From: Helicobacter sp.
Lineage (GTDB): Bacteria; Campylobacterota; Campylobacteria; Campylobacterales; Helicobacteraceae
Reading direction: 5' to 3'
Assembly: GCF_014799995.1 (NCBI RefSeq)
Contig: NZ_JAAVGY010000041.1
Location: 1 to 13,389 of the forward strand
DNA length: 13,389 nucleotides
Shown here in pieces: positions 5,632 to 13,389 of this stretch. The notes under the pieces were generated by a model. That model was given only the letters and a program-made list of their open reading frames with translations. It made no database searches and was not told the origin of the DNA. The translations under genes were made by a program, and so were the position numbers. Each line of letters opens with the position of its first letter. Position 1 is the stretch's first letter.

Positions 5632-6768
5632 CTACAAGGTTTCTTGCTCTGCTATGAAGTCTTGATAAAATTTCGTCCATTCTCCTTTGATGATTGCTTC
5701 TCTAGCATTGCGCACCAAATCCAAATAATAGGCAAGGTTATGAATACTTGCAAGGCGAAAATAGCTGATTTCACCCGAGCGGAATAAATGGTGCAAATAA
5801 GCGCGGGAGTGGTTTTGACAAGTGTAACAATGGCATTTGGAATCCAAAGGCTGCGTGTCTAGCTTGAAACGTGGAGATTTGATAGAAAATTTGCCAAAAT
5901 GAGTGAAAATCGTGCCATTTCTTGCATTTCTTGTGGGCATTACGCAATCAAACATATCCACTCCTCTAGCGATTCCCTCTATAATATCGCGTGGAGTGCC
6001 TACGCCCATTAGATAACGTGGTTTTTCGCGCGGTAAAAGAGGTGTGGTAAAATCAAGCGTGGCATACATTTCCTCATTTGGCTCGCCTACTGCCAATCCG
6101 CCAATGGCGAATCCATCAAAATCCCCAAGAGAGCTCAAGTCTCTTGCGCTTGCTTCACGCAATTCTCTCTCCGTGCCACCCTGCACAATTGCGAAGATAT
6201 GATTTGTCAGCGTGATTCCATTTTCTAATGCGTTTTGCTTTTTATGATTGTGGTAGTTTATCGCGCTTTGAGCCCATTTAGTCGTGCGGTTGATAGAATC
6301 TCTAATGCGTTCTTTGCTGGCAGGTAATCCGACTAAATCATCTAAAATCATCATAATATCACTATTGAGATTGTATTGAATGTCCAAAACCTTTTGTGGG
6401 GTGAAAAAATGGCTTGAGCCATCAATGTGGCTTTTAAATGTGATTCCTTCCTCGCTTAATTTAACATTAGAATTGAGGCTAAAGGCTTGGAATCCACCAC
6501 TATCTGTTAAAAAATTGTGAGGAAATTTGCTGAAATGATGTAATCCGCCAAGATTTTTAATCACCTCATCATTGGGGCGCAAATAAAGATGATAAGTGTT
6601 GGCTAAAACAATTGGAATATGAAGTGTCAAAAGGTCGTTGAAGTCCAATGCTTTTACGCTTGCTTGTGTGCCCACAGGCATAAAGATTGGCGTGAGTACT
6701 TCGCCGTGCGCAAGTTTGAGCCTCCCTGCACGCGCATTTCCATCGGTCTTTTGCAAAATAAATTCCAT
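5632..6768 (-). CDS. tgt: tRNA-guanine transglycosylase (queuine/preQ1 insertion)
   Basis: 378-residue enzyme that exchanges guanine-34 for preQ1 in the anticodon of GUN tRNAs (Tyr, His, Asn, Asp), a late step of queuosine synthesis. Key residues are present: D89 in TDSGGFQ (general acid/base), D274 in MFDCVMPTRNARNG (nucleophile), VQGG (195-198), GGLAVGE (223-229), and the zinc site C312, C314, C317 with H343. Length is that of the family. The frame is open for another 73 codons upstream, but the ATG at 6768 gives the normal N-terminus (MEFILQKTDGNARAG) and has AAGG before it. It is divergent from the COG3400 gene with a 53-bp gap, and lies upstream of the hemerythrin gene on the same strand. 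Confidence 0.97.
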   Translation of the reverse strand: MEFILQKTDGNARAGRLKLAHGEVLTPIFMPVGTQASVKALDFNDLLTLHIPIVLANTYHLYLRPNDEVIKNLGGLHHFSKFPHNFLTDSGGFQAFSLNSNVKLSEEGITFKSHIDGSSHFFTPQKVLDIQYNLNSDIMMILDDLVGLPASKERIRDSINRTTKWAQSAINYHNHKKQNALENGITLTNHIFAIVQGGTERELREASARDLSSLGDFDGFAIGGLAVGEPNEEMYATLDFTTPLLPREKPRYLMGVGTPRDIIEGIARGVDMFDCVMPTRNARNGTIFTHFGKFSIKSPRFKLDTQPLDSKCHCYTCQNHSRAYLHHLFRSGEISYFRLASIHNLAYYLDLVRNAREAIIKGEWTKFYQDFIAEQETL

Positions 6769-6782
6769 TTTTAGCCTTTTTT

Positions 6783-6791
6783 TGCTACATT
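6783..6791 (+). promoter_or_regulatory. Possible extended -10 promoter of the COG3400 gene
   Basis: TGC-TACATT in the 53-bp divergent gap, 30 nt before the ATG at 6822. An 8-bp palindrome TTCGCGAA (6792-6799) lies right next to it between the two divergent genes. Weak evidence, based only on position and match to the extended -10 pattern. Confidence 0.3.
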
Positions 6792-6821
6792 TTCGCGAAT
6801 CTTTACTCTTAAAGGGGGAGT

Positions 6822-8228
6822 ATGCGAAAAGTGCTTTTGATTTTAGACGGAATTGTAGCAAAAGAATTCCTAAGCATTTTAATGGCGAAGCATTTGGATA
6901 AAAATACTTATATTTTTGTTTCGCTTGATAAAAATCTTTTACCACAGAATCTCCCTCAAGACGATGAGTGCTATCAGTTTGACCCAAGCTCTCCTAGCAA
7001 GTTGCGAGAGATTCTAACGGCTCAAATCACAGATTGTTATATCATTACGGATAAACGCGAAGAGCGAGAGATTATTTATCATACCTTGCGTGCTTATAGC
7101 AAAACCTTGCAGATTAGTATCTTAGGCGAGATTCCTTTACAAAGCGATGATAAGCAGCTTTTGATGATTAGTGAATCGCTCGTGCTAAGCGGAAAACTCT
7201 TTGAGAAATTTCCCAATGTGCCCCGCACAGCAAAGTATATTGGATTGGGGCAAGGCGAGATTATGCAAATTAGCGTGCCTTTTGGTAGCCCTTATGCGTA
7301 TCGCAGTGTGGGAGTGATTAAGCAAAAAAAGTGGAAAATTGTCGCTATCTATCGGAGTGAAGAGCTGATTTTACCCAAATACTCTACAACGATTCTGCCG
7401 AATGATTCTTTGTTGCTTATTGGCGAGCCTAACACCTTGCGCGAAATTTATCACAGAATCAAAGAAGAGTTTGGGCAGTTTCCAACGCCTTTTGGGCGCG
7501 ATGTGGTAATGTATTTTGATTTACTCCATTCTAAGAATCTTGAAGCCTGCGTCAATCAGGCTTTATGGCTGTTTTCTCATTTTAAAAACAAACGTTTGCA
7601 CTTATGCTTCTTTAATCCTACGACAACAGAAGTCATTGAGAATTTAAGGGACGATGTGCGCCTAAGTGGTGAAAATATCTCTTGGCACATTGAATTTTAT
7701 GAAAGCTCTTTGAGGGAAATTGTCCAACGCGATAAGGCAAACAAAAATATTGGCTTGGTTTTATTGGAGAGCTATTTGTTTGAGGAATATAAGGGCTATT
7801 TGCTTGATTTAGGGATTCCTCTTTTGAAATTTGGAGTGCAACTACTGGAAAACTTGACGCATAGTGTCGTGATATTGCCCAAAAAGGCGGAGGAAGCGGA
7901 GAAAATTTCCTCTGTTGTCTTTGATTTTTCTACGCAAATCGGGTTAAAGATTCTGCTCTATGACTTTAATCCCAATGAAGAAGACCACGAGCAAGCCTTA
8001 GATTATTATAAGCATATTGCTAAAGTCTTTGACAAAAAAATAGCGATAGAACAATCCAATACCCAAAATCCGATTCTTTGGTTGAATCGCCAAAAAGACA
8101 CATTGCAGATTCTGCCTTTGCGCAAGGAAAGCGTAAGGCGATTTTGGTTTTTCTCTCTTTGCGATGTAGAGAATCTAAGCACGCATTTAACGAATCTCCC
8201 GCAGCTTTTTATCCCGCTTTCTGTGTGA
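6822..8228 (+). CDS. COG3400 family protein with TrkA-C (RCK_C) domain
   Basis: 468-residue cytoplasmic protein. The N-terminal part begins MRKVLLILDGIVAKEFL, an alpha/beta start like a nucleotide-binding RCK_N/TrkA-N fold but without a clear GxGxxG. Residues about 142-215 (GEIMQISVPFGSP... to LLLIGEPNTLREIY) fit the TrkA-C domain, which binds small ligands and gates potassium channels or transporters. The C-terminal ~250 residues are family-specific. No membrane helices are seen, so it would be a regulatory or sensory subunit whose partner is not in this window. Helicobacter pylori has the same gene next to tgt (HP0281/HP0282, from memory). GGGGGAG lies 1 nt before the ATG, a tight spacing. 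It is the only plus-strand gene in the window. Confidence 0.85.
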   Translation: MRKVLLILDGIVAKEFLSILMAKHLDKNTYIFVSLDKNLLPQNLPQDDECYQFDPSSPSKLREILTAQITDCYIITDKREEREIIYHTLRAYSKTLQISILGEIPLQSDDKQLLMISESLVLSGKLFEKFPNVPRTAKYIGLGQGEIMQISVPFGSPYAYRSVGVIKQKKWKIVAIYRSEELILPKYSTTILPNDSLLLIGEPNTLREIYHRIKEEFGQFPTPFGRDVVMYFDLLHSKNLEACVNQALWLFSHFKNKRLHLCFFNPTTTEVIENLRDDVRLSGENISWHIEFYESSLREIVQRDKANKNIGLVLLESYLFEEYKGYLLDLGIPLLKFGVQLLENLTHSVVILPKKAEEAEKISSVVFDFSTQIGLKILLYDFNPNEEDHEQALDYYKHIAKVFDKKIAIEQSNTQNPILWLNRQKDTLQILPLRKESVRRFWFFSLCDVENLSTHLTNLPQLFIPLSV

Positions 8229-8331
8229 TAGGCTTCCTTGCAAATCGACCACTACAAAAAACAAATAAAAATTGTTTCGTGGCTTGGGCTTTGAAAGTTT
8301 CTCCACAATATTAGGATTGTTAAGAATCGTA

Positions 8332-9531
8332 TTAAAATCCGAGATTCACACCACCATTGGGATTAACTTGATAATTTGCCCCTCTCCCTTGAGAATCGCT
8401 GCCATTTCCCGCACTCAAAGGACGACAAATATCATCTTTTTTCACAACTCCTTCTGTGATTTTTGCGTAAGAAATCTTTGGAGTGGAGCGCACGATTTCT
8501 ATCATACCGCTTTTTGTCTCTATCCTGCCTGTATTTTCTTTTGTGTAAGAATCGCTAATGACTTTTCCCAAAGAGAAACATTCATAAACATCTCCTTGAT
8601 TTAAGGTTTGAGAAAAAATAACCTCATTATTTTCTACGCTTGCGACCTTTAGAGGATAAATTGCATTTAAAATATCACTTGCAATACGATTCGCAATTTG
8701 TGATAATCCCGCTTCCGTTGCGCCAAGCGAGCCATCTTTAAAATTTACTTTCATATTTAGAGTGTTAGAAAACTTAATTTGTCTTGTGGCAAACAAAAGC
8801 ACGCGATAATCTACTATCGCTTCTGCTTGAATCTTTTCTTTGCCTGTGAGATTGCTTTTTTTGACTTCCCCGTCTAATCCACTTAAAGAAAAGAGCAGGA
8901 TATAATCTGTCGCTAACACATTTTTGAGTTTATAAACTTCATCACTTGCCGCATCGCCACTTTGGATGAGGGCTTTTTCCATATCGTAATAACCCTTTGT
9001 ATCTCTATCCAAGACATTGAATTTGCGACTTTGTAGCAAGTTTGTGATAATGTGCTGTTGTAAAACATCCCCAATAGATTTTTTGGCTGAATCGGCAGTT
9101 GCATTAAAGATAACGATACTTCTGCGATTGCTCGCATTTAAGCCGGGTGCTTGATACTTTTTGGTTGTGGTTGTTTTGAATATTGTAACATTTGCAATGT
9201 ATTTGCCATCATTTCCTTGTTCTACGCTATTAACTTCATAAGTATCCGCTTTACCCTTTGTGGCTTTTGAGATTTGTTCTTCATAATAGTCTCTTATTTG
9301 AGAACCACTAGAATCTGTTGAAGCGGTTGCAAGAGAATGCTTTGTGGAATTAATGCTAACGCCATTCATCTTGCCAATGGCTTCTATGAGGGCATTATTG
9401 ATTGCTTCTTCGCGCGTGATTCCACTACCTTCACCAACGCTTGATTTTGTTGTTGTTGATGATACCACTCTCGCTTGTAATATAAGAGCTAAAGACAGAA
9501 CAATTGCTAAGATGCTAAGAATCTTTTTCAT
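8332..9531 (-). CDS. FlgT/CsgG-like secreted protein
   Basis: 399-residue exported protein with a classical signal peptide (hydrophobic residues 5-19, likely cut after A20). There is no lipobox cysteine. Three parts resemble the FlgT layout: an N-terminal domain (about 33-118, GITREEAINNALIEAIGKMNG), a middle CsgG/TolB-N-like domain (138-290, SIVIFNA... NLLQSRKFNVLDRD), and a C-terminal SH3-like module (293-362, with VENNEVIFSQTLNQGD and a GMIEIVRSTPKISYAKI end). FlgT forms part of the H-ring around Vibrio polar flagella, and CsgG is the curli export pore. Which role applies here cannot be told. The tail is Gly/Asn-rich. It is last in the five-gene operon, 9 nt after its neighbour, with AGGA before the ATG. 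Confidence 0.7.
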   Translation of the reverse strand: MKKILSILAIVLSLALILQARVVSSTTTKSSVGEGSGITREEAINNALIEAIGKMNGVSINSTKHSLATASTDSSGSQIRDYYEEQISKATKGKADTYEVNSVEQGNDGKYIANVTIFKTTTTKKYQAPGLNASNRRSIVIFNATADSAKKSIGDVLQQHIITNLLQSRKFNVLDRDTKGYYDMEKALIQSGDAASDEVYKLKNVLATDYILLFSLSGLDGEVKKSNLTGKEKIQAEAIVDYRVLLFATRQIKFSNTLNMKVNFKDGSLGATEAGLSQIANRIASDILNAIYPLKVASVENNEVIFSQTLNQGDVYECFSLGKVISDSYTKENTGRIETKSGMIEIVRSTPKISYAKITEGVVKKDDICRPLSAGNGSDSQGRGANYQVNPNGGVNLGF

Positions 9532-9540
9532 TAATTAATC

Positions 9541-10887
9541 CTAAAAATCATCAAGATCATTGACAATATTTGATTGTCGCTGCACTTTGGTTTCACTGCT
9601 TTTTGTCGTTGCATTGTTAGAGGGTTGTTGTGTTGGCGTCTTTAGCATTTGGTTTGTATTCTCTAGGTTTGCATACGAATATGCTCTAACAACCCCTACG
9701 TGTTCTACGCCATTTTCCGCAGTATAACTCCATTGCTTAATGGTTCTAATGCCACGAATCTTTCCGCTTGCAGTTGCTTTAATCCTTCTGCTTACCTTAT
9801 CTACAGTGTTTGTAATATCTGTCTCTGAAAGATCTTTTGTATTGTCTGTTTTATTGAGTGTTTCTTTAATTTCTTGTTTGTAGGTTTCGCCTGTTGTTTG
9901 TTCGTCTTTTAGGCTAATATTTGTGTTGATAAACTCAATAATTGCACTATCTGCTTTAGTTAGCGCAGTCTCTTTTGCTGCATCTTCTAAACGATTCGTT
10001 TTCTTTGCGTTTCCAGCGTCAGCTACAAACCCCCAGTTTCCATAGCTTAGAATTACGGGTGCGCCATTTTCATCATACACAAGTCGGATTCCATATTCAT
10101 TCACAAACCCTGCATTTTCTTTGGGTAAATAATCCTTGATTGCTTTACCTCCTTTTCCTTTAATGAGGCTCTGTCTTCCTAGGGACATATCTCTTGCTAG
10201 TTGTCTAGTTTTGTCAGAAATAACTGCAATAACGCCTATTTTGTATTCACCTCTTTTATGGGTTACGATTGTTTGTATGGGGATTAATCCACTCATAGAA
10301 CCAAATGCCTGCGTGATGGATTTGCTCATAAATTCATCTTTTAGCAATATTTTTTTGCGCTCTTCACTCAATCCTGTTGCATCTACGCCCAAGTCTCTTA
10401 AAGCAGCATCAAGTTTCGCTCCCGCAAGTTGAGTAAGTTTATCAAAGACTTGTGATATAGTGCCGCCCTTTGGTAGTTCTTCAAACTCTCTTGCATTACT
10501 AGATTGGTCGTGCTCATAAGTGGCGATTTTCTCTGTAGAGATTCTGCCAAATGCGTCTTTTATAAATTCTTTTTGCAGATTTAACATTGCTTTTTCAAAT
10601 GCAAGTTGTAGAGATTGTGCAAATTGAGGGTCTGTGTCGCTCACAGACACATTAGCCTCGCCTGTATAAAATGTCTTACCATTTTTGGTTTGTCCATAGG
10701 TTATGTTGTGGGCTTCTTCAAATTCTTCAAAAAACTCCTCAAGGCTTTTTGGAGTAATATCTTTTAGGCTTGCGTCTGAAAGCTCGTTTTGAATCTTTAT
10801 ATCTTCTTGTGAAATCTTGGCTGGTTGTGAGCCTTGAGCCCACAAAATTCCCGCTACTAATAATGAGCCAAAAAGTATCTTTTTCAT
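9541..10887 (-). CDS. Secreted protein of unknown function, probably DUF6844 family
   Basis: 448-residue exported protein; signal peptide 1-17 (MKKILFGSLLVAGILWA), no lipobox. The body has an alternating alpha/beta pattern: YTGEANVSVSDTDPQF (about 74-89) followed by a long amphipathic helix, then KIGVIAVISDKTRQLA (217-232), YGIRLVYDENGAPVILSYG and a late IRGIRTIKQWSY...HVGVVRAYSY segment (378-404). The last ~35 residues are Gln/Asn/Ser/Thr-rich, ending NIVNDLDDF. The fold looks like a periplasmic domain, and the family name is my recollection and not certain. It sits 4 nt downstream of the LpoB-like gene and 9 nt upstream of the FlgT/CsgG-like gene, so it very likely works with them. Confidence 0.6.
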   Translation of the reverse strand: MKKILFGSLLVAGILWAQGSQPAKISQEDIKIQNELSDASLKDITPKSLEEFFEEFEEAHNITYGQTKNGKTFYTGEANVSVSDTDPQFAQSLQLAFEKAMLNLQKEFIKDAFGRISTEKIATYEHDQSSNAREFEELPKGGTISQVFDKLTQLAGAKLDAALRDLGVDATGLSEERKKILLKDEFMSKSITQAFGSMSGLIPIQTIVTHKRGEYKIGVIAVISDKTRQLARDMSLGRQSLIKGKGGKAIKDYLPKENAGFVNEYGIRLVYDENGAPVILSYGNWGFVADAGNAKKTNRLEDAAKETALTKADSAIIEFINTNISLKDEQTTGETYKQEIKETLNKTDNTKDLSETDITNTVDKVSRRIKATASGKIRGIRTIKQWSYTAENGVEHVGVVRAYSYANLENTNQMLKTPTQQPSNNATTKSSETKVQRQSNIVNDLDDF

Positions 10888-10891
10888 TTTC

Positions 10892-11512
10892 TTACCAAGT
10901 TACAGATTTGTTTGAGCCCACTTTATCAATCGTTTGCTCATCTTCCCAATACACAAGCCCCGAGTTAAGGTCAGTTAATCTTAAGAGAAAGAAATATTCT
11001 ACTTGTACCTTTCCACTTTTTAGCTTCACATTGTCTTGACGAATCTTGCCTGCTAGCGAAAAGTCTGGAGATACTAAAGTTCCCTTTTTTGCGATTGTTT
11101 GTTGGTTAAACTCCTCATTATCTCTTAGCTCCCTCACATCTTCACTCATACTATCTAGCGCGCCTCCCGCAGCAACAGCCGAAGTCAATACAAATTTGCC
11201 CGACCTTCTTAGCGCGGAAGTAATTTTTGCAGTTAGCTTGTCTGTGTCGATTCTCTGTGGCGTATCATTTACTACTCTTCCAATCGCAATTACCTTTCTT
11301 TGCCCGGGTTTAATGTTGGCAAATGCTGGGTCGCTAAGCATACTATTAATCATTATTTCTGCTGCATTTTCAAAATCTTCCCTATCAAGTCCTAGTGTCA
11401 GAGAATCCCCCTTTTTGACTTGAGTTGCTTTGCCATCTGTATAAGTTCCTGTCGTTACACAGCCGCCTAAAAGCAATGCTGCCGTTGCTATTGCTACAAA
11501 TTCTTTTTTCAT
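10892..11512 (-). CDS. LpoB-like outer-membrane lipoprotein
   Basis: 206-residue lipoprotein with lipobox LLGGC (acylated Cys18). Residues 70-200 match the LpoB (penicillin-binding protein activator) family: RKVIAIGRVVNDTPQRIDTDKLTAKITSALRRSGKF is cut here into two visible blocks, AIGRVVNDT (76-84) and ITSALRRSGKFVLTS (97-111), followed by SLAGKIRQ and the VEYFFLLRLTDLNSGLVYWEDE end typical of this fold. E. coli LpoB stimulates PBP1b from the outer membrane. Whether this protein does so in a Helicobacter-type cell is unproven, since the family also occurs next to other envelope genes. A YcfL-like gene sits directly upstream, the same order as ycfL-lpoB (ycfM) in E. coli. The ribosome site AAGGAG is strong. 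Confidence 0.82.
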   Translation of the reverse strand: MKKEFVAIATAALLLGGCVTTGTYTDGKATQVKKGDSLTLGLDREDFENAAEIMINSMLSDPAFANIKPGQRKVIAIGRVVNDTPQRIDTDKLTAKITSALRRSGKFVLTSAVAAGGALDSMSEDVRELRDNEEFNQQTIAKKGTLVSPDFSLAGKIRQDNVKLKSGKVQVEYFFLLRLTDLNSGLVYWEDEQTIDKVGSNKSVTW

Positions 11513-11530
11513 TTTGTCTCCTTTACAAAT

Positions 11531-11899
11531 TTAATTTATTTGGATTCTAATATCCTTTGCTAACCTATTGGGGGCAACCTTTCTTAAAACAATTTCTTGA
11601 CTCGTTGGAATCCTCAATGTACGATATTCCTCATTGATTGCATCTTTTAATATAAATCCATTCTCATCAAGCCAATCTATCTTATAAACCAAATCTTTTG
11701 CATAATTGCTCCCAAAAGTCATCTCCACTTCCAAAAGTCCATTGACATTTACACGTTTTTTAAATTGCTTCAATATGTGGCTTGGACAATTTTTGCCAAA
11801 TTCTATGTTTTGCCTTTTCGCATTGATTTGCCCATCAGAGGCACACGCATTTAAGGACAATGCGACTATCATTACAATGATTTTTAATGAATCTTTCAT
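11531..11899 (-). CDS. YcfL-like (DUF1425) lipoprotein
   Basis: 122-residue small lipoprotein with lipobox LNAC (acylated Cys19). The mature part is a single beta-rich domain; LLEVEMTFGSNYAKDLVYKIDWLDENGF is represented by the visible blocks VEMTFGSNYAKD (58-69) and YKIDWLDENGF (72-82), which are typical of the YcfL/DUF1425 immunoglobulin-like fold. Function is unknown in any species. Its place between a COG3014 gene and an LpoB-like gene matches the neighbourhood of this family in gamma-proteobacteria. Spacing is 9 nt from the upstream gene and 18 nt to the next. The ribosome site is weak (AAGA), which suggests translational coupling to the upstream gene. Confidence 0.75.
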   Translation of the reverse strand: MKDSLKIIVMIVALSLNACASDGQINAKRQNIEFGKNCPSHILKQFKKRVNVNGLLEVEMTFGSNYAKDLVYKIDWLDENGFILKDAINEEYRTLRIPTSQEIVLRKVAPNRLAKDIRIQIN

Positions 11900-11908
11900 A
11901 ATAACATC

Positions 11909-13318
11909 TTATTGGACGATTTCAATATGGTTTGGCAAATAAGGCTCAAAAGAACGCACAAAAACTAAAGCGTCTTTGGTGGTTTCTACTTTGCCTTTAA
12001 AAATTTCTCCTCCTTTGGGATCTTTAATTTCTATCTCTCCTTTGTTTTCTATCATTGCCACACTAACATTCTTGGGTAATCCACGCCAAGTGCGAACATC
12101 GGCTTTATTTGTGCCAGCAGTAATTAGGGAGCTTGCTGCAGACAATAAGCCGCCTGTAGAATCATTGTTTGCTGCGGCAACATTGATTGCAGTCTTTAAA
12201 ATTGTTTGGGCGACGGCTTTTGTAATCATTGTAGGCATATTAATCTTAAATTCTGTCGCTACAATGTCATCTAAATCTACGATTTGTGTAGTTTTTACGC
12301 CATTTGCTTGTAGATACTCAAAAGAGTTGTCGCGTTTTTGTAGTTTTTGTAATGCGACGCTTGTCGTGATGATTTTTTCATTTACGATAAAAGGCAATGT
12401 CAATGCAAAGTCGTCTTTTATGACGCCCATTCCACCTTCATACACGACAAAAATATATTTTTTTGAATTTTTAGAGTTTATCCCTCTAGCGCGTTCTGTG
12501 AAAAGCTTGGATTCTTTCTTGATTTCATTGTTTTTGGGGTTGATAATTGCAACCTCTCTGAACAAATCTGAAGCCTTGCGATAATCTTGTTCCATAAAGA
12601 AGAAAACAGAGGCTAGGTAAGTCGCATAGGGATTGACAAACTTTTTAGTTGTGTCAAATTCTTTGAATAAATGCTCATATTCTTTTGTAATTGTTGCGAC
12701 ATTGTCATTCATATTTTTGTCATAATTTGGATCTTTTTTAGCCTCTTCGATTTCTTCACGATTTTTTTCAATTTCGTTTGCAAAATATTCTTTCGCTTTG
12801 TCTTGACGCATTAAAGCGCGATTAAATTCCACTCTCGCATTTGCATAGTCTTTTAAGCTCATAAAGTTTAAGCCTTTATAGACATTCACCATAATGCGCT
12901 CATATAAAGAGCCCTTGTAATCAATAATTGTGTCATTAACAAGTGTGGTAGCGGCGAGCTTTACGCCTTTTTGTAGAGTGTTTTCTAAATCCACATCCTC
13001 CTTGTAGGAATCCTCTGCTGCATCAAAGAGAGTATTACTAATCGTGAATTTGCCACAATTTCTAGCAATTAACCCTGTGTTTAGCCCGGTATAAATTGTG
13101 TCATCTTTATTTTTTACTTTGTTTAGATTCTGCTCAAAAAACTCATCACCACAAAATTTTTGTGTCAAAGCTTTTTCAAATTCGCTATTTACACTTGCGT
13201 GATTTGTGCAAGCGGTAAATAGTAGCATAGCCACACTTAAAGAGGGTAGCACAAGACATTGTTTTTTAAACACATTCTTTAATGAGGAAAAATTGTTGTT
13301 TCCTGACTTATTTTCCAT
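11909..13318 (-). CDS. COG3014-family TPR-like lipoprotein
   Basis: 469-residue lipoprotein; after a charged 20-residue lead the hydrophobic segment ends in lipobox LFTAC (Cys37). Residues about 90-275 are helical and repeat-like (ANARVEFNRAL at 159-169, YRKASDLFREVAIINP at 246-261), resembling tetratricopeptide repeats. Residues 288-465 form a beta-rich domain (IFVVYEGGMGVIKDDF, VDLDDIVATEFKINMPTM, RTWRGLP, AMIENKGEIEIKD). This is the layout of COG3014 proteins that neighbour ycfL/lpoB genes. I start at ATG 13318, 9 nt after AAAGGA. A TTG at 13327 is in frame but directly touches the Shine-Dalgarno and cannot be used. First gene of the five-gene operon, 40 nt downstream of a poly-G tract. 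Confidence 0.8.
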   Translation of the reverse strand: MENKSGNNNFSSLKNVFKKQCLVLPSLSVAMLLFTACTNHASVNSEFEKALTQKFCGDEFFEQNLNKVKNKDDTIYTGLNTGLIARNCGKFTISNTLFDAAEDSYKEDVDLENTLQKGVKLAATTLVNDTIIDYKGSLYERIMVNVYKGLNFMSLKDYANARVEFNRALMRQDKAKEYFANEIEKNREEIEEAKKDPNYDKNMNDNVATITKEYEHLFKEFDTTKKFVNPYATYLASVFFFMEQDYRKASDLFREVAIINPKNNEIKKESKLFTERARGINSKNSKKYIFVVYEGGMGVIKDDFALTLPFIVNEKIITTSVALQKLQKRDNSFEYLQANGVKTTQIVDLDDIVATEFKINMPTMITKAVAQTILKTAINVAAANNDSTGGLLSAASSLITAGTNKADVRTWRGLPKNVSVAMIENKGEIEIKDPKGGEIFKGKVETTKDALVFVRSFEPYLPNHIEIVQ

Positions 13319-13352
13319 AAACGACAATCCTTTCAGAATAAAATAAGCTCAA

Positions 13353-13382
13353 ATAATACCCCCCCCCCCCCTTAAAAGTAAA
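13353..13382 (-). promoter_or_regulatory. Probable phase-variable promoter with 13-G tract
   Basis: On the minus strand a run of exactly 13 G (13371-13359) directly abuts TATTAT (13358-13353), a -10-like box located 34 nt before the ATG at 13318. A weak -35-like TTTACT (13382-13377) lies 5 nt above the tract, giving an 18-nt spacer at the present length. Loss or gain of G residues by slipped-strand mispairing would change this spacer, as in the Neisseria porA promoter. The tract is seen directly; the promoter assignment and switching are inference. Confidence 0.6.
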
Positions 13383-13389
13383 ATAAATA

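Noticed and set aside
6769..6987. N-terminal extension of tgt by 73 codons
   Set aside because: The extension overlaps the divergent COG3400 gene and has no counterpart in the family; the ATG at 6768 gives the standard N-terminus.
8033..8039. Run of seven A inside the COG3400 gene as a possible slippage site
   Set aside because: Runs of seven A are common by chance in AT-rich coding sequence and the frame is intact.
8256..8277. AT-only hairpin AAACAA/TTGTTT with a short T-run between the convergent genes
   Set aside because: The stem is only 6 weak pairs and overlaps the T-run; too unstable to call a terminator with confidence.
11976..12584. 202-codon plus-strand frame opposite the COG3014 gene
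   Set aside because: It is antisense to a well-supported lipoprotein gene, and its hydrophobic, Ser-rich translation is what the opposite strand of such a gene gives by chance.

Overview
This window looks like chromosomal DNA from a Campylobacterota member, most likely an (enterohepatic) Helicobacter. The evidence is AT-rich coding sequence with many GATTC/GAATC words, tight unidirectional gene runs, AAGGA-type ribosome sites, a TATAAT-centred promoter style, the tgt / TrkA-C (COG3400) gene neighbourhood known from Helicobacter, and a long homopolymeric G tract in front of an operon. I cannot name the species. No tRNA, rRNA, CRISPR array or insertion sequence was seen.

Layout, left to right. 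(1) 1-425, minus strand: 5' end of a type IIG (Eco57I-like) restriction-modification gene, running off the window. (2) 494-1480, minus: a Tat-exported aldo/keto reductase. It sits between two diverged direct repeats (335-480 and 1568-1718). The right repeat is the debris of a second copy of the 5' end of the restriction gene. (3) About 1700-2890: an island of clearly higher G+C with a paired small-multidrug-resistance (SMR) exporter of the YkkC/YkkD (GdnCD, guanidinium) type. It is preceded by a very GC-rich leader with a good promoter and a 53-codon open frame behind a consensus Shine-Dalgarno. (4) 3012-6768, minus: tgt (tRNA queuosine modification), a bacteriohemerythrin with a cysteine-containing C-terminal extension, and a FapA/DUF342 protein. 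(5) 6822-8228, plus: a COG3400 TrkA-C domain protein, divergent from tgt. (6) 8332-13318, minus: a compact five-gene operon of exported proteins: COG3014 lipoprotein, YcfL-like lipoprotein, LpoB-like lipoprotein, a secreted protein probably of the DUF6844 family, and a FlgT/CsgG-like protein. (7) 13353-13371: a tract of 13 G residues (minus strand) abutting a TATTAT -10-like box directly upstream of that operon.

How it fits together. The most attractive candidate system is the five-gene envelope operon under a probably phase-variable promoter. Three lipoproteins and two secreted soluble proteins are spaced 4-18 nt apart and would be switched together as the G tract changes length and with it the -35/-10 spacing. 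Its components resemble Lpo-type peptidoglycan-synthase activators and FlgT/CsgG-type envelope-spanning assembly proteins, so an outer-membrane/periplasm assembly function is a reasonable inference, but the job is unknown. At the other end, the restriction gene has its ribosome-binding site inside an 11-bp inverted repeat with its own coding sequence, which suggests translational control. The SMR pair has an unusual leader that may be regulatory.
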